Assembly: GCA_016190935.1 (NCBI GenBank)
Contig: JACPPP010000110.1
Coordinates: 1-40,897 of the forward strand
Length of the DNA: 40,897 nucleotides
Source: Armatimonadota bacterium
GTDB taxonomy: Bacteria > Armatimonadota > UBA5829 > DTLH01
Reading direction: 5' to 3'
The notes under the pieces were generated by a model. It saw nothing but the letters and a program-made list of their open reading frames with translations. It did no database searches and was not told the origin of the DNA. Positions 1 to 8,191 of this stretch are shown piece after piece (the stretch's first letter is position 1; each line of letters begins with the position of its first letter). A program made the translations under genes and the position numbers.

Positions 1-136
1 ACGGTCTGAAGTAGCTGTGGAATGAACGAAATGATGTGTATATCCTGCCAAAATCAACTGCTTCCATCTCAATAATCCCACAGCTATTTTACCCACACAA
101 TTATATGCCTCCCTCAATACAACGCGTCGTTATAAT

Positions 137-229
137 ACTAGGAGAGCGATTCCTTAATAACGATACAAGCATTTATGCTAGTTACAAGCACGGTTATATG
201 CAATGGTAATTAGAAATCGCTCTACTAGT
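137..229. repeat. Imperfect inverted repeat next to the aspS stop codon
   Basis: A 15-nt left arm (137-151) and a 15-nt right arm (215-229) are complementary at 14 of 15 positions and enclose a 63-nt AT-rich loop. The loop contains the octamer TACAAGCA twice and the small hairpin GCATTTATGC. The right arm ends on the aspS stop codon, so the structure would form at the 3' end of the leftward aspS transcript. It could act as a terminator or 3' stabiliser, but no clear U-tract follows. It could also be a short mobile-element remnant. The rest of the first 228 bases is AT-rich and shows nothing else I recognise. Confidence 0.4.
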
Positions 230-1998
230 CAGTCTTCTACTGTTCGGATATGCAATTCCCTAAGCTGCGCATCATCGACCGGTGATGGCGCTGAGGTCAT
301 CGGATCAACGCCGGTAGATGTCTTCGGAAACGCTATTACCTCCCGGATGTTGTCATCGTCGGTAAGCAGCATAACGATCCTGTCGATCCCCGGAGCGAAT
401 CCTCCGTGGGGCGGCGCACCGTACTCGAACGCCTCCAACATGTGGCCGAACCGCGCCTGTGCCTCCTCTTCACTGTAGTTCATCAGTTCGAAGACCTTCG
501 CCTGAATGTCCCGCCTGTGAATCCTGATGCTGCCCGATGATACTTCAGTCCCGTTGGCAACCAGATCATAGCTCCAGGCCCTGACTTTCGCCGGGTCCGT
601 TTCGAGAAGCGGTATGTCGTCCTCGTGTGGAGAGGTGAATGGATGGTGCATTGCGTCCCACCGGTTCTCGTCCTCATTCCATTCGACAAGCGGAAAATCC
701 ACAATCCAGCAAAAAGCCATTTCATTCTTGTCAGCCAGGCCGAGTTTCCTTCCGAACTCCGCGCGCATCCGACCCAGCGCGTTAGCCACCGTCGCTGGTT
801 TATCGGCCAAGATAGCAAGCAAGTCACCCGGCTTTGCCTCAGCGCGCTCCAGAATCGTAGACATTTGCCCATCGGTCAGAAACTTCGCAATCGAAGACTT
901 GACTCCGTCCTCGGTTACGGCGACGGTCACAAGCCCCCTGGCGCCGAAGGTCTTGGCGTGCTCGGTCAGCTCGTCGATCTCCTTGCGACTATAGCCTGCG
1001 CATCCCGGCAGGGCTATTCCCTTGACCTGCCCACCGGACTCTACTGTGCCTCTGAATACCTGGAACTCAGTCTTCGCCGCGATGTCCGACAGATCGTAGA
1101 GCTCCATACCGAACCTCAGATCGGGCTTGTCAGTCCCGAACCGCTCCACCGCCTCGTGATATTTTATCCTCGGAAACGGTTTCTGGAACTTCAGCTTCTT
1201 ATCAGACAGTTTCTCTACGACCTCCGTGAACAAGTCATCCATCAGCTCGAAGATGTCTTCCTGCTTGACGAAGCTCATCTCGAAATCGAGCTGAGTGAAC
1301 TCGGGCTGGCGGTCGGCCCGAGGGTCCTCGTCTCGGAAGCACTTGGCGATCTGGAAGTATCGCTCGAAGCCCGCGACCATCAGGAGTTGCTTGAGCTGCT
1401 GCGGCGACTGTGGCAGCGCGTAGAACTGGCCCGGATAAAGCCTAGCCGGGACGAGATAATCCCGCGCGCCCTCCGGCGTACTCTTTATCAAGATCGGAGT
1501 CTCTACCTCAATGAAGCCGCGGGCGTCCATGAAGTCCCGGATCAGTTTGACCACCCTGTGCCTCAGGAACAGCTTCGTTTGCATTTCGGGCCTTCTCAGG
1601 TCGAGATAGCGGTATTTAAGCCTGACCATCTCGTCGATATTGACCTGATTGGCAATCGGAAATGGGGGCGGTTTTGCGGTGTTGAGCACCTCGATGTTCG
1701 CGACCTCGACCTCGACCTCTCCGGTCGCGAGGTTCGGGTTCTCAGTTCCCTCCGGCCGGTGTCTGACTACGCCGGTCACCTCAAGCACATATTCGCTGCG
1801 CACGGCCTCGGCGACCTTAAACGTATCGGGCGTCTTTACCGGGTCGACAACCGTCTGAACAACGCCGGTCCTATCGCGCATGTCGATGAAAATCAGCCCG
1901 CCATGGTCGCGCATCCGCTGCACCCAGCCGTCGAGTCTGACCTCCCGACCGATATCCTCTGTTGTAACTTCGCCACACCATATTGTCCGCTTCAACAT
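229..1998 (-). CDS. aspS: Aspartyl-tRNA synthetase, probably non-discriminating (AspRS/AsxRS)
   Basis: This cytoplasmic class II synthetase charges tRNA-Asp with aspartate. At 589 aa it is full length for the bacterial type. Visible are the N-terminal OB-fold anticodon-binding domain (about residues 20-105), motif 2 ([14 protein letters not shown]), the bacterial GAD insertion and motif 3 at 537-546 ([10 protein letters not shown]). The anticodon domain has His32 (RDHGG) and Gly84 (RPEGT). These match the His/Gly pair of non-discriminating bacterial AspRS such as the Pseudomonas enzyme; E. coli-type discriminating enzymes have Leu and Lys there. It may therefore also make Asp-tRNA-Asn, which would need GatCAB. 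The ATG overlaps the stop of the upstream PIN gene by one base (TGATG), so the two are translationally coupled. Confidence 0.96.
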   Translation of the reverse strand: MLKRTIWCGEVTTEDIGREVRLDGWVQRMRDHGGLIFIDMRDRTGVVQTVVDPVKTPDTFKVAEAVRSEYVLEVTGVVRHRPEGTENPNLATGEVEVEVANIEVLNTAKPPPFPIANQVNIDEMVRLKYRYLDLRRPEMQTKLFLRHRVVKLIRDFMDARGFIEVETPILIKSTPEGARDYLVPARLYPGQFYALPQSPQQLKQLLMVAGFERYFQIAKCFRDEDPRADRQPEFTQLDFEMSFVKQEDIFELMDDLFTEVVEKLSDKKLKFQKPFPRIKYHEAVERFGTDKPDLRFGMELYDLSDIAAKTEFQVFRGTVESGGQVKGIALPGCAGYSRKEIDELTEHAKTFGARGLVTVAVTEDGVKSSIAKFLTDGQMSTILERAEAKPGDLLAILADKPATVANALGRMRAEFGRKLGLADKNEMAFCWIVDFPLVEWNEDENRWDAMHHPFTSPHEDDIPLLETDPAKVRAWSYDLVANGTEVSSGSIRIHRRDIQAKVFELMNYSEEEAQARFGHMLEAFEYGAPPHGGFAPGIDRIVMLLTDDDNIREVIAFPKTSTGVDPMTSAPSPVDDAQLRELHIRTVED

Positions 1999-2414
1999 CA
2001 GTTGTGTCTGCCTTCTCTCTTATGCCGATACATCGCAGGTGTTAAGATCATCACACCCGCCACCTCTTTCCAGAAAAGGTGGTCGAAGTGACGAGTATTA
2101 CCGGTCAGCAGGTGCGATGCCTGCGCCTCAATCGCCGCCGCAAGTACCGGCCTATCCTTTATATGTAAGTCTATGTCTTCAGGCAGGTCATCGCTTGCAG
2201 CGGTCCCACCAGAAATGGTCATCTTTGAAACCAGAACCTCCAACTCGGACAGGCTCTCCGGTCGCTCCTTCCACACATTCTGTTTGGCCTCTTCCACCAC
2301 GTAGTATGAGGACACCAGTTCCACATCGCCGATGTCCCACAACCAGCGAACGCGGGAGGTCTTCTTGTAGGCAGCGGAGAAGATCACATTTGCATCGAGA
2401 AAGAGTCTGTCCAA
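1998..2414 (-). CDS. PIN-domain RNase toxin (VapC-like)
   Basis: A 138-aa PIN-fold protein, expected to be a metal-dependent endoribonuclease toxin. Acidic residues typical of the family are present: Asp7 in the first strand (LFLDANV), Glu41/Glu42 (VVEEA) and Asp87 ([10 protein letters not shown]). The C-terminal LLTGNTRHF segment has Asn106 where many family members have the fourth acid; TGN variants are common in PIN proteins, so this does not imply inactivity. The gene follows the AbrB-type gene by 5 bp and overlaps aspS by one base, so toxin and AspRS share a transcript. The pairing strongly suggests a type II toxin-antitoxin module with the upstream gene as antitoxin. The RNA target is not predictable. 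Confidence 0.85.
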   Translation of the reverse strand: MDRLFLDANVIFSAAYKKTSRVRWLWDIGDVELVSSYYVVEEAKQNVWKERPESLSELEVLVSKMTISGGTAASDDLPEDIDLHIKDRPVLAAAIEAQASHLLTGNTRHFDHLFWKEVAGVMILTPAMYRHKREGRHN

Positions 2415-2419
2415 TGGAT

Positions 2420-2722
2420 CTACTCCGGTTTCCGGTGAGGAATAGTCTCCGGATCAAGCCCCATTGCCTTGACCTCCTCCACGACTTCCGCGTACTCCTC
2501 CATATCCATACTGTTAGTCAGGAGGAACTCTGCTATCCGTTCCTTGGTGTAAATCTCGATCGGCATTGCGACCGCAGGACGAATGAGGATGCCATCCCCC
2601 CTGTCCTCGGCGATCACGAGAGTCCCTTCCTCGATCCCAAACCGCTTTCGCAGCTTGGCCGGAATGACTACAGTCCCTCTCTTCCCTACCCTGCTTATAT
2701 CACGCTCTTTCTGTTTTCGCAT
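2420..2722 (-). CDS. SpoVT/AbrB-type antitoxin
   Basis: A 100-aa protein with an N-terminal swapped-hairpin AbrB DNA-binding domain (residues about 8-48; RVGKRGTVVIPAKLRKRFGI is characteristic). A C-terminal acidic tail would neutralise the PIN toxin. Such antitoxins usually dimerise, bind an operator and repress their own operon. Here, however, only 26 bp separate the gene from the upstream hisS stop and no separate promoter is evident, so it is probably transcribed with hisS. A Shine-Dalgarno-like CAGGTGA lies just before the ATG. Function as an antitoxin is inferred from domain and neighbour. Confidence 0.85.
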   Translation of the reverse strand: MRKQKERDISRVGKRGTVVIPAKLRKRFGIEEGTLVIAEDRGDGILIRPAVAMPIEIYTKERIAEFLLTNSMDMEEYAEVVEEVKAMGLDPETIPHRKPE

Positions 2723-2748
2723 ATTTCACCTGCCGGAATATCTGAATA

Positions 2749-4041
2749 TCATGCATGGCTATTATCCGCGATACCGGCCACTCTGTCAAGCTCAAGCGCC
2801 TCCGCCACCTTATCCATGCCCACCTGCCTCTGCTCCTTCGCCGCCATGTCCCTCACCGTCACCACGCTCTGCTTCACCTCATCCTCACCTATGATCATGA
2901 CGTATTCCGCGCCGAGCTTGTCCGCAAGCTTCATTTGAGACTTAAGGCTTCTGCCGGTAAAGTCCGACTCGGAAGCAATCCCGTATCGACGGAGGTCGGC
3001 AAGCAACTTCACTGCCGCCGCCCGTGCTTCGCTACCGATGGCCGCAACGAACACCTTCGGCTTCGGCTCCGCCGGAAGCTCGATATTTAGTCGCTCCAGC
3101 GTCAGCAGGAGCCGTTCGACCCCCAGCCCGAACCCGAGCGCCGGAGTCGGCGGGCCGCCAAGCTCCTCGACCATGCTGTCATATCGACCTCCGCCGCAGA
3201 CCTCATTCTGAGCTCCCAATAGCGGCGTCTGGAAGACAAAGACCGTGCGCGTGTAGTAATCAAGCCCTCGAACCAGGCGCGGATCGAGCACGAAGCTGAT
3301 ACCCAGTCCCTCAAGAGACCTCTGGACAGTCTCGAAATGCGCCCGACACTCATCACATAGGAACTCCGCTGGCCCCGGCGCGTCCCGGAGCAGTTCCCGG
3401 CACCGCTCAACCTTGCAATCGAGCATCCTCAGAGGGTTCTTCTCGTACCGCACCTGACACTCCGGGCAAAGCTCCGAGACAAACGGCTCGGCGTATTTCC
3501 GCAGGGCCTCACGGTACACGGGCCTATCCTCCGGGCCTCCAAGCGAGTTCAGCCTGAGCTCAATGCCGCTCAAACCGAGCGACGAGAGGAACTGATGAGC
3601 AAGGGAGATCACCTCGACGTCCGCCGACGGTTCTCCTGACCCTATCATCTCGACCCCGAACTGATTGTGCTCCCGGTACCGGCCCGCCTGGGGGCGCTCG
3701 TAGCGGAATATGCGGCCGACGTAGTACAGCTTGGCGACCGGCAGGTCGGCCCCGATGTTGTGCTCAAGATACGCCCGCACCGCCGGCGCGGTCCCCTCCG
3801 GCCTGAGAGTAATGCTCCGCCCGCCGCGGTCGGTGAAGGTGTACATCTCCTTCGTAACGATATCCGTCGTCTCGCCTGTCGTGCGGGTGAAAAGTTCCGT
3901 CTCCTCGAACGTAGGCGTGCGGATTTCACGGAATCCGTAAAGCGCGCAGATCTCCCTGAATTTCCCCTCAATATACTGCCACCGCGGGGTCGCAATCGGA
4001 AGAACATCCTGCGTGCCCCGCGGCGCTTTAAACCTTGCCAC
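2749..4041 (-). CDS. hisS: Histidyl-tRNA synthetase
   Basis: This class II synthetase charges tRNA-His in the cytoplasm. Its 430 aa is the usual bacterial length. Motif 1 lies near the N-terminus, motif 2 in YVGRIFRYERPQAGRYREHN, the histidine-specific segment is LVRGLDYYTRTVF, and motif 3 (GFGLGVERLL) is at 303-312. A C-terminal anticodon-binding domain follows (about 330-420). The start codon is GTG; GGAGGAG at 4053-4059 on the minus strand lies 11 nt upstream and decides the start. It is the first gene of the operon hisS-abrB-PIN-aspS. The hisS-aspS pairing is common in Gram-positive and related bacteria, so the toxin-antitoxin pair looks inserted. Confidence 0.96.
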   Translation of the reverse strand: MARFKAPRGTQDVLPIATPRWQYIEGKFREICALYGFREIRTPTFEETELFTRTTGETTDIVTKEMYTFTDRGGRSITLRPEGTAPAVRAYLEHNIGADLPVAKLYYVGRIFRYERPQAGRYREHNQFGVEMIGSGEPSADVEVISLAHQFLSSLGLSGIELRLNSLGGPEDRPVYREALRKYAEPFVSELCPECQVRYEKNPLRMLDCKVERCRELLRDAPGPAEFLCDECRAHFETVQRSLEGLGISFVLDPRLVRGLDYYTRTVFVFQTPLLGAQNEVCGGGRYDSMVEELGGPPTPALGFGLGVERLLLTLERLNIELPAEPKPKVFVAAIGSEARAAAVKLLADLRRYGIASESDFTGRSLKSQMKLADKLGAEYVMIIGEDEVKQSVVTVRDMAAKEQRQVGMDKVAEALELDRVAGIADNSHA

Positions 4042-4064
4042 TGTTCAGCAATCTCCTCCGCAAT

Positions 4065-4093
4065 ATGGTAGCCAAAATAGACTGCTCTGTCAA
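4065..4093 (-). promoter_or_regulatory. Possible sigma70-type promoter of hisS
   Basis: On the minus strand a perfect -35 box TTGACA (4093-4088) is followed after 17 bp by TACCAT (4070-4065), which matches four of six -10 positions. It faces hisS. The predicted transcript start falls almost on the Shine-Dalgarno sequence, leaving a very short leader, so the assignment is tentative and another promoter may lie further upstream. Confidence 0.4.
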
Positions 4094-4461
4094 ACAAGAT
4101 GACGTGTGCGAGCTACGACCCTGGTTCGTTTAGGGTAGTTCTGACGGTTTCTCGGCTCTTAATCCCCTGGCATGCGCGAAACGGAACGGGATTGGATGTC
4201 CTGGACCATCCGCGGGCCCGAGTTGACTCTTTCTTTCTAATGCATAAATCTCGCGTTCTTGGAAAACGAAATTGAGCGTGGGCTGAGCGTGGAGATAGTT
4301 GAAAGTAGGCCGGTTGACCGGTCGACCCCGAAACCTGCTTGTATCTGTGTCACGACTTTGAACCCTTGTCAAGTGGTATTTTGGGCAACTGGGAATAGAA
4401 AAGTAGAAAAGAGCCTCCGTACGTATTGCATCACGAGAAAATCGCACCATGTGGTCTTTCA

Positions 4462-4680
4462 TGCATCGTGAGAGATCGCACCGACCGAGTCTGCCCGACG
4501 TACCTGCTGAGTCGGCTGGGGCGGGGTGTGGGTCAAGGCTGTGCAAGCACCGAAACAGGCTTGGCCTTGACGCACGCCTCCCCCAGCCGTACAATCCAAC
4601 CGGTCGGGCGGACGGAACACCTTTGGTGCGGTCCTATTTGATGCAACGATCCGATTTCGGTGCGATCTCTCGTGATTCAA
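4462..4680. repeat. Long imperfect hairpin, MITE-like or structured RNA
   Basis: The outer arms GAGAGATCGCACCGA (4470-4484) and TCGGTGCGATCTCTC (4657-4671) are perfect 15-nt complements. Further in, 4513-4539 pairs with 4564-4589 along about 26 nt with few mismatches, closing on a small stem CAAGC/GCTTG around a loop near 4549-4558. The right side carries about 45 extra nt relative to the left. A related sequence resembling the outer arm also occurs at 4429-4448. Together this makes one folded unit of about 210 nt without coding potential. It could be a miniature inverted-repeat element, a rho-independent structure for divergent transcripts, or a non-coding RNA. No target-site duplication is obvious. 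Confidence 0.5.
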
Positions 4681-4688
4681 TTCGCGTA

Positions 4689-4718
4689 TTGACATTGTGA
4701 AGGGGGCTGTAGTATCAT
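4689..4718 (+). promoter_or_regulatory. Sigma70-type promoter of tRNA-Glu
   Basis: A consensus -35 box TTGACA at 4689-4694 and a -10 box TATCAT at 4713-4718 are separated by 18 bp. Transcription would start about 40 nt before the tRNA 5' end. The strength and placement fit a stable-RNA promoter. A run of five G in the spacer is notable. Confidence 0.7.
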
Positions 4719-4765
4719 ATACCCACGATGACCTAGGCATAAGACTGTAAGACCATCGCAAAAGA

Positions 4766-4842
4766 GGCCCCGTCGTCTAGCGGTCCAGGATGCATGGTTC
4801 TCAGCCATGAGATCGAGGGTTCGAATCCCTTCGGGGCTACCA
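4766..4842 (+). tRNA. tRNA-Glu (anticodon CTC), CCA encoded
   Basis: The 77-nt gene folds into a canonical cloverleaf. The acceptor stem GGCCCCG/CGGGGCT has a G-U pair at position 1-72. The D-arm includes CGTCTAGCGG, and the anticodon stem CATGG/CCATG encloses the loop TTCTCAG with anticodon CTC at positions 34-36, which reads the Glu codon GAG. The T-arm GAGGG-TTCGAAT-CCCTT is standard. The discriminator A is followed by encoded CCA (4840-4842). It has its own promoter and terminator. The prophage does not abut it: the EamA gene lies between, so this tRNA is not the attachment site of the visible serine recombinase. Confidence 0.95.
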
Positions 4843-4847
4843 CATTA

Positions 4848-4890
4848 CCGGTCCAAAACACTCTCTAAGCGTTTTGGGCCGGTTTGCTTT
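4848..4890 (+). terminator. Rho-independent terminator of tRNA-Glu
   Basis: A 12-bp stem (CCGGTCCAAAAC at 4848-4859 with GTTTTGGGCCGG at 4871-4882, one G-U pair) encloses an 11-nt loop. It is followed by the T-rich stretch TTTGCTTT. It begins six bases after the encoded CCA, as expected for a single-gene tRNA transcript. Confidence 0.8.
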
Positions 4891-5161
4891 ATCCGGCGGT
4901 AATCCGCCTCGCCACGCGTGATTCCACGCTCAGATTGCCCGGTTTTCCTTCACCGCCACACGGACCATGACGACCGGTCTTGAAATCGGGGTCTGAAGCA
5001 TCAGTGCCCATATCGCCCCCCAACCGCCGTTTCTCTCTGAAACATGAGAACTTGAGGCTGCTCGATTTCAAGATTTCACGCTCAAAATCGGCAGCGAAAA
5101 CGCGGAGGTTCGAATCACAAGCGGTGAAAAGCGGTCGGTTTGCGAGGGTTCAAACCGGCAG

Positions 5162-6235
5162 CTACCGCGATTCGTGTTCGTGGCGATGGTGAATGTCCGG
5201 TGCGTGTGGGTGCGAGTGCCGATTGGCTTCGTGGCGATGCTGGTGCGAATGCGTCTCGTTCGGATTCTTCTCTTCTTCGTGCAAATGCGCGTGGTGCAGT
5301 CCGTCGTGTCGATGGCGGTGTTCGTGCTCCACAGTCAGATGTTCATGGACATGCGCGTGTTCTTCAGTGAGAAGCAGAGCAACTCCGACTACCATGAACG
5401 GGATCGATAGCACAAAGAAAGCGTTTGGCAGGGTCCGGAACAGGACGAAAGATAGCACAGCGCCCAAGAACGGAGCCGCCCCGAAATACGAACTCGTTCT
5501 TGCTGCCCCCAGGCTGCGCAAGGCAAGAATGAAGAGCATGATGCTGGCCCCATAGCTCACAAAGCCTAAGAGCATGGCCATCATCGCATTCCCCACGCTC
5601 GGAAGTGGCTGTCCGATCACTGTCGCCAACGATAGCGAAAACAGCCCCGCGCACAATCCCTTGATTGCCACAATCTGGAGCGGGTCCTTCGCCGAGATAT
5701 TGCGGGTCAGGTTGTTGTCTATGCCCCAAAAGATGCAGGCTGCTACTACCCCGACGGCTCCGGGCGAGATGCCCCATCTACCTGAGAGATCGCTGGAGAG
5801 CAATGCCCCTGCGAAAGTGACGCACGCTGCAGCCGCCCAGACGCGTCGCCCTACAGCCTCTCCGAGAAAACAAGCAGCTATGAGGACTGTCGCCACCCCC
5901 TCAAAGTTGAGCAAGAGGGAGGCAGTGGCGGCAGGTGTTGCCTTCAGGCTCAGCATCAGTGTGATAGGCGCAGCCACTCCGCCCGCAGCGACGGCTCCGA
6001 AAAGCCACGGCAGGTCACTTCTTGTCAGAGGCGCTTCTGTCTGTTCCCGCTGGTGCATGAAGCGCTGTGCCAACATGACCAGCACCGAGCCGATGCCACT
6101 TCCAAGATACAGCAAGCCCGCCAAGGCGAGCGGATGCACACTGTCGAGAAGCAACTTCGCAAACGGAGTGCTTGCGCCAAACAATACCGCAGCCATGATA
6201 GCCTGCAAGATTGGGTAGATGCGTGTTCGTTCCAT
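5162..6235 (-). CDS. EamA/DMT-family transporter with His-rich C-terminal tail
   Basis: A 357-aa inner-membrane protein with two tandem EamA repeats, roughly residues 8-145 and 158-290, and about ten predicted membrane helices. DMT-superfamily proteins usually export small metabolites or drugs. Helix 1 has the family-typical FGASTPFAKLLL segment. What is unusual is the cytoplasm- or periplasm-facing tail, residues 293-357, with 23 histidines in 65 residues arranged as HxH and HH patterns. Such tails bind Zn, Ni, Co or Cu in other transporters and sensors. A role in metal export or metal-gated activity is an inference. The gene starts at ATG 6235 with only a weak ribosome site, and belongs to the host just outside the prophage. 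The 270 bp between it and the tRNA terminator show nothing recognisable. Confidence 0.85.
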   Translation of the reverse strand: MERTRIYPILQAIMAAVLFGASTPFAKLLLDSVHPLALAGLLYLGSGIGSVLVMLAQRFMHQREQTEAPLTRSDLPWLFGAVAAGGVAAPITLMLSLKATPAATASLLLNFEGVATVLIAACFLGEAVGRRVWAAAACVTFAGALLSSDLSGRWGISPGAVGVVAACIFWGIDNNLTRNISAKDPLQIVAIKGLCAGLFSLSLATVIGQPLPSVGNAMMAMLLGFVSYGASIMLFILALRSLGAARTSSYFGAAPFLGAVLSFVLFRTLPNAFFVLSIPFMVVGVALLLTEEHAHVHEHLTVEHEHRHRHDGLHHAHLHEEEKNPNETHSHQHRHEANRHSHPHAPDIHHRHEHESR

Positions 6236-6261
6236 TGAGTTTCCACTCTGCTTCCGACTAC

Positions 6262-6290
6262 ATTATACTGCCTGAGTCCAGCACAATGCA
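6262..6290 (-). promoter_or_regulatory. Possible promoter of the EamA gene
   Basis: The minus strand carries a perfect -10 hexamer TATAAT (6267-6262), 27 bp before the ATG. The best-placed -35 (TGCATT, 17-bp spacer) is poor, so this may need an activator, which would suit a metal-regulated gene. No palindromic operator is evident. Confidence 0.35.
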
Positions 6291-6357
6291 GTAGATGGTG
6301 TAATGGTCGGCACGCTGTGGCGGTGATCACAGGCTAAGTGGATTGAGCAGATAGTTT

Positions 6358-6385
6358 CCCCCACACATATCCGGAAGTGTGGGGG
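6358..6385. terminator. Strong hairpin between the EamA gene and the prophage module
   Basis: CCCCCACAC (6358-6366) and GTGTGGGGG (6377-6385) form a perfect 9-bp stem with a 10-nt loop, 17 bp after the stop codon of the leftward HTH gene. There is no long T-tract on either side, so it may be a weak or Rho-assisted terminator. It lies in the interval (6236-6402) where the host-phage junction attL must be, and could instead belong to the junction. Confidence 0.45.
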
Positions 6386-6402
6386 TTGCTACCGTGCAGG
6401 GG

Positions 6403-6804
6403 CTACTCAACAAGGAATCCCCATCTCCGCCTCTGCTCCTCCCAATCCGGTGGAATCGCTCCGGTGAGCTTGGTCTGGGAGAAACCGTCCGGCTCCCGGC
6501 CGTCGAGGATCGCTTCGATGATGTCTGGGGCAAGTATGGTAAAGCGGAGCAGGCGGCTCATGTAGGTGGCGCAGACTCCCAGAGATTTCGCCATTTCCCG
6601 AATCGAACGATACTTCGCGGAGTCGAGCAACTCCTGCCAGGCGTAGGCACGCGCAATGGCTATCGCGAAGGGTTCGTCGTAGTCGGCCTTGCTCATTCGT
6701 TCCTGCAGTCCATCAGGAACGATTACTTCCTTCCTGCCGCCCCGCTTCTTCAGTTTCATCGGGATTCGGAGGAGAATGCCATTCTTCCCGCGTTCCAGGT
6801 TCAT
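6403..6804 (-). CDS. Small HTH protein of the serine recombinase module
   Basis: A 133-aa protein when started at the ATG at 6804, one base after the recombinase stop; a GTG 12 bases earlier (6816) would overlap the recombinase and is possible. The centre (SIREMAKSLGVCATYMSRLLRFTILAPDIIEAILDGREP, written in part here) is a ParB/recombination-associated helix-turn-helix. It is the kind found as a short separate gene directly downstream of serine recombinases in proteobacterial and phage elements. It probably binds the attachment-site region and aids or directs recombination (inference). It is translated from the recombinase mRNA and is the last gene of the prophage at this end. Confidence 0.7.
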   Translation of the reverse strand: MNLERGKNGILLRIPMKLKKRGGRKEVIVPDGLQERMSKADYDEPFAIAIARAYAWQELLDSAKYRSIREMAKSLGVCATYMSRLLRFTILAPDIIEAILDGREPDGFSQTKLTGAIPPDWEEQRRRWGFLVE

Positions 6805-6805
6805 C

Positions 6806-8191
6806 TCATCTATCACTGGGCATCCTTTCGTCGTATGCAGTCCTGGTCTCGCCAAGAACCGAGAGCAAGGAGTGCAGGCCACCTGTCTGCATCCGCACGT
6901 CAAGGCCGTCTTCGTTTACTGATATGCTCTCGACCAGGGCACCCACGATCATTCGCTGTTCAGCGGGGTAAAGCTCGTTCCAGATGGGATCGAACTGCTG
7001 GAGAGCATCGGTTACTTCCCATCGGGTAACGGCTGCCGAGTCGAGATCACAGGATGCGAGATATGTCTGAGCTATCATCTCCGGCGACTTGATGATCGAG
7101 CGGATCTGGTCTACCACAGCCTTCTCGATATCACCGGCGGGCAGAAGCCTCACTGGGCATGAGGTATAGCCGTTCTTGCCTGCCTTAACGCACAGGTAGT
7201 ACCGGTACGTCCGACCGCCCTTCCGGGTGTACGTGCTCGTCATGGCACACTCACAGTGTCCGCAGCGAATCACCCCTTTGAGGAGTGACGGCACCTTCTC
7301 ATGGGCAACCTGCTCTCTTGGCGGATTCGACTTCAGCATCGTCTGCACTCTGTCCCAGAGCTTGCGCGAGACTATGGCTTTATGCTCGCCTGGGTAGACT
7401 TTTTCCTTGTGTGCTATCTCGCCGACGTATGTCCGATTGTTCAGCAGTCGGTAGATATGCGATGCGTTCCAAGGCTTCCCCGGCCGAGTCGCGCCTTTGC
7501 GGGTGGTCCACGACTTGGTGGTTATTCCGAGTCCGTTCAGTTCCTTCGCGATTCCCAGTCCTGACCCGGTCTCTGCATGCCGCCTGAATATCCGGAGGAC
7601 GGTCTTTGCCTCCTCTTCGTTCACGATTAGCTTGTGGGTCAGCGGATCGGGATCGTACCCCAAGAGCGGTGTGCCGCCGGTATACTTACCTTTCTTCTTT
7701 GCGCCAGCGATCTTGTCGCGCACCCGTTCGGCGATGATGGCTCTCTCGAACTCGGCAAAGCTCATCAGAATGTTCAGCGTGAGTTTCCCAATGGCAGTTG
7801 TTGTCGAGAAGTTCTGGGTGATGCTCACAAAGGAGACGTCACGAGCCTCGAATAGCTCCATTAACTTCGCAAAGTCGAGCAGGGAGCGCGAGAGCCTGTC
7901 TACTTTGTATGTAACAACCACATCTATCTTGCTGGATCGAATGTCGTCGAGCATTCGCTGGAGGGCGGGACGGTCGGCGTTAGCGCCGGTGAAACCGCCA
8001 TCCGAGTAGACATCAGACAAGAGTGTCCAGCCCTCATGTCGCTGGCTCGCTACATATGCCTCACATGCCTCACGTTGGGCATCAAGGCTGTCGAACTCCA
8101 TGTCGAGGCCGTCTTCGGTGGATTTCCTGCAGTACACGGCGCACCGAAGCGTCTGCTGCGCAGTGGCAGGGGCTGTTGGAGCAGTCATCAT
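6806..8191 (-). CDS. Large serine recombinase (phage integrase)
   Basis: A 461-aa site-specific recombinase expected to catalyse attP x attB integration. The N-terminal resolvase domain (about 14-160) has the catalytic YCRKS motif with Ser24, plus YKVDRLSRS and the E-helix region. A recombinase domain with the typical YDPDP and SHIYRLLNNRTYVGE segments follows. A zinc-ribbon (CGHC...C...C, about 317-350) and a coiled-coil-poor C-terminus complete it. The start overlaps DUF2924 by four bases (ATGA) and the end is one base from the HTH gene, so all three are one translation unit. It is the integrase nearest the host junction and is therefore the likely integrase of this prophage. Confidence 0.93.
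   Translation of the reverse strand: MMTAPTAPATAQQTLRCAVYCRKSTEDGLDMEFDSLDAQREACEAYVASQRHEGWTLLSDVYSDGGFTGANADRPALQRMLDDIRSSKIDVVVTYKVDRLSRSLLDFAKLMELFEARDVSFVSITQNFSTTTAIGKLTLNILMSFAEFERAIIAERVRDKIAGAKKKGKYTGGTPLLGYDPDPLTHKLIVNEEEAKTVLRIFRRHAETGSGLGIAKELNGLGITTKSWTTRKGATRPGKPWNASHIYRLLNNRTYVGEIAHKEKVYPGEHKAIVSRKLWDRVQTMLKSNPPREQVAHEKVPSLLKGVIRCGHCECAMTSTYTRKGGRTYRYYLCVKAGKNGYTSCPVRLLPAGDIEKAVVDQIRSIIKSPEMIAQTYLASCDLDSAAVTRWEVTDALQQFDPIWNELYPAEQRMIVGALVESISVNEDGLDVRMQTGGLHSLLSVLGETRTAYDERMPSDR

Larger units (their letters stand above)
4042..4765. other. 724-bp gene-free region between hisS and tRNA-Glu
   Basis: No convincing reading frame is present; the short frames here lack codon bias and ribosome sites. 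The region holds the possible hisS promoter at its left end, a long imperfect hairpin at 4462-4680 with a partial extra copy of its outer arm at 4429-4448, and the tRNA promoter at its right end. Between 4100 and 4428 I see nothing recognisable. Confidence 0.7.

Noticed and set aside
625-2091. A 488-codon plus-strand frame opposite aspS
   Set aside because: It mirrors the aspS coding sequence in the antisense frame, has no ribosome site or recognisable domain, and aspS is certain.
4766-4842. tRNA-Glu as the prophage attachment site
   Set aside because: A host-type transporter gene of about 1 kb separates it from the recombinase module, and no tRNA 3'-end repeat is seen at the phage border.
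6236-6402. Attempt to define attL
   Set aside because: The interval must contain the junction, but the right end of the prophage is outside the window, so no duplicated core can be compared.
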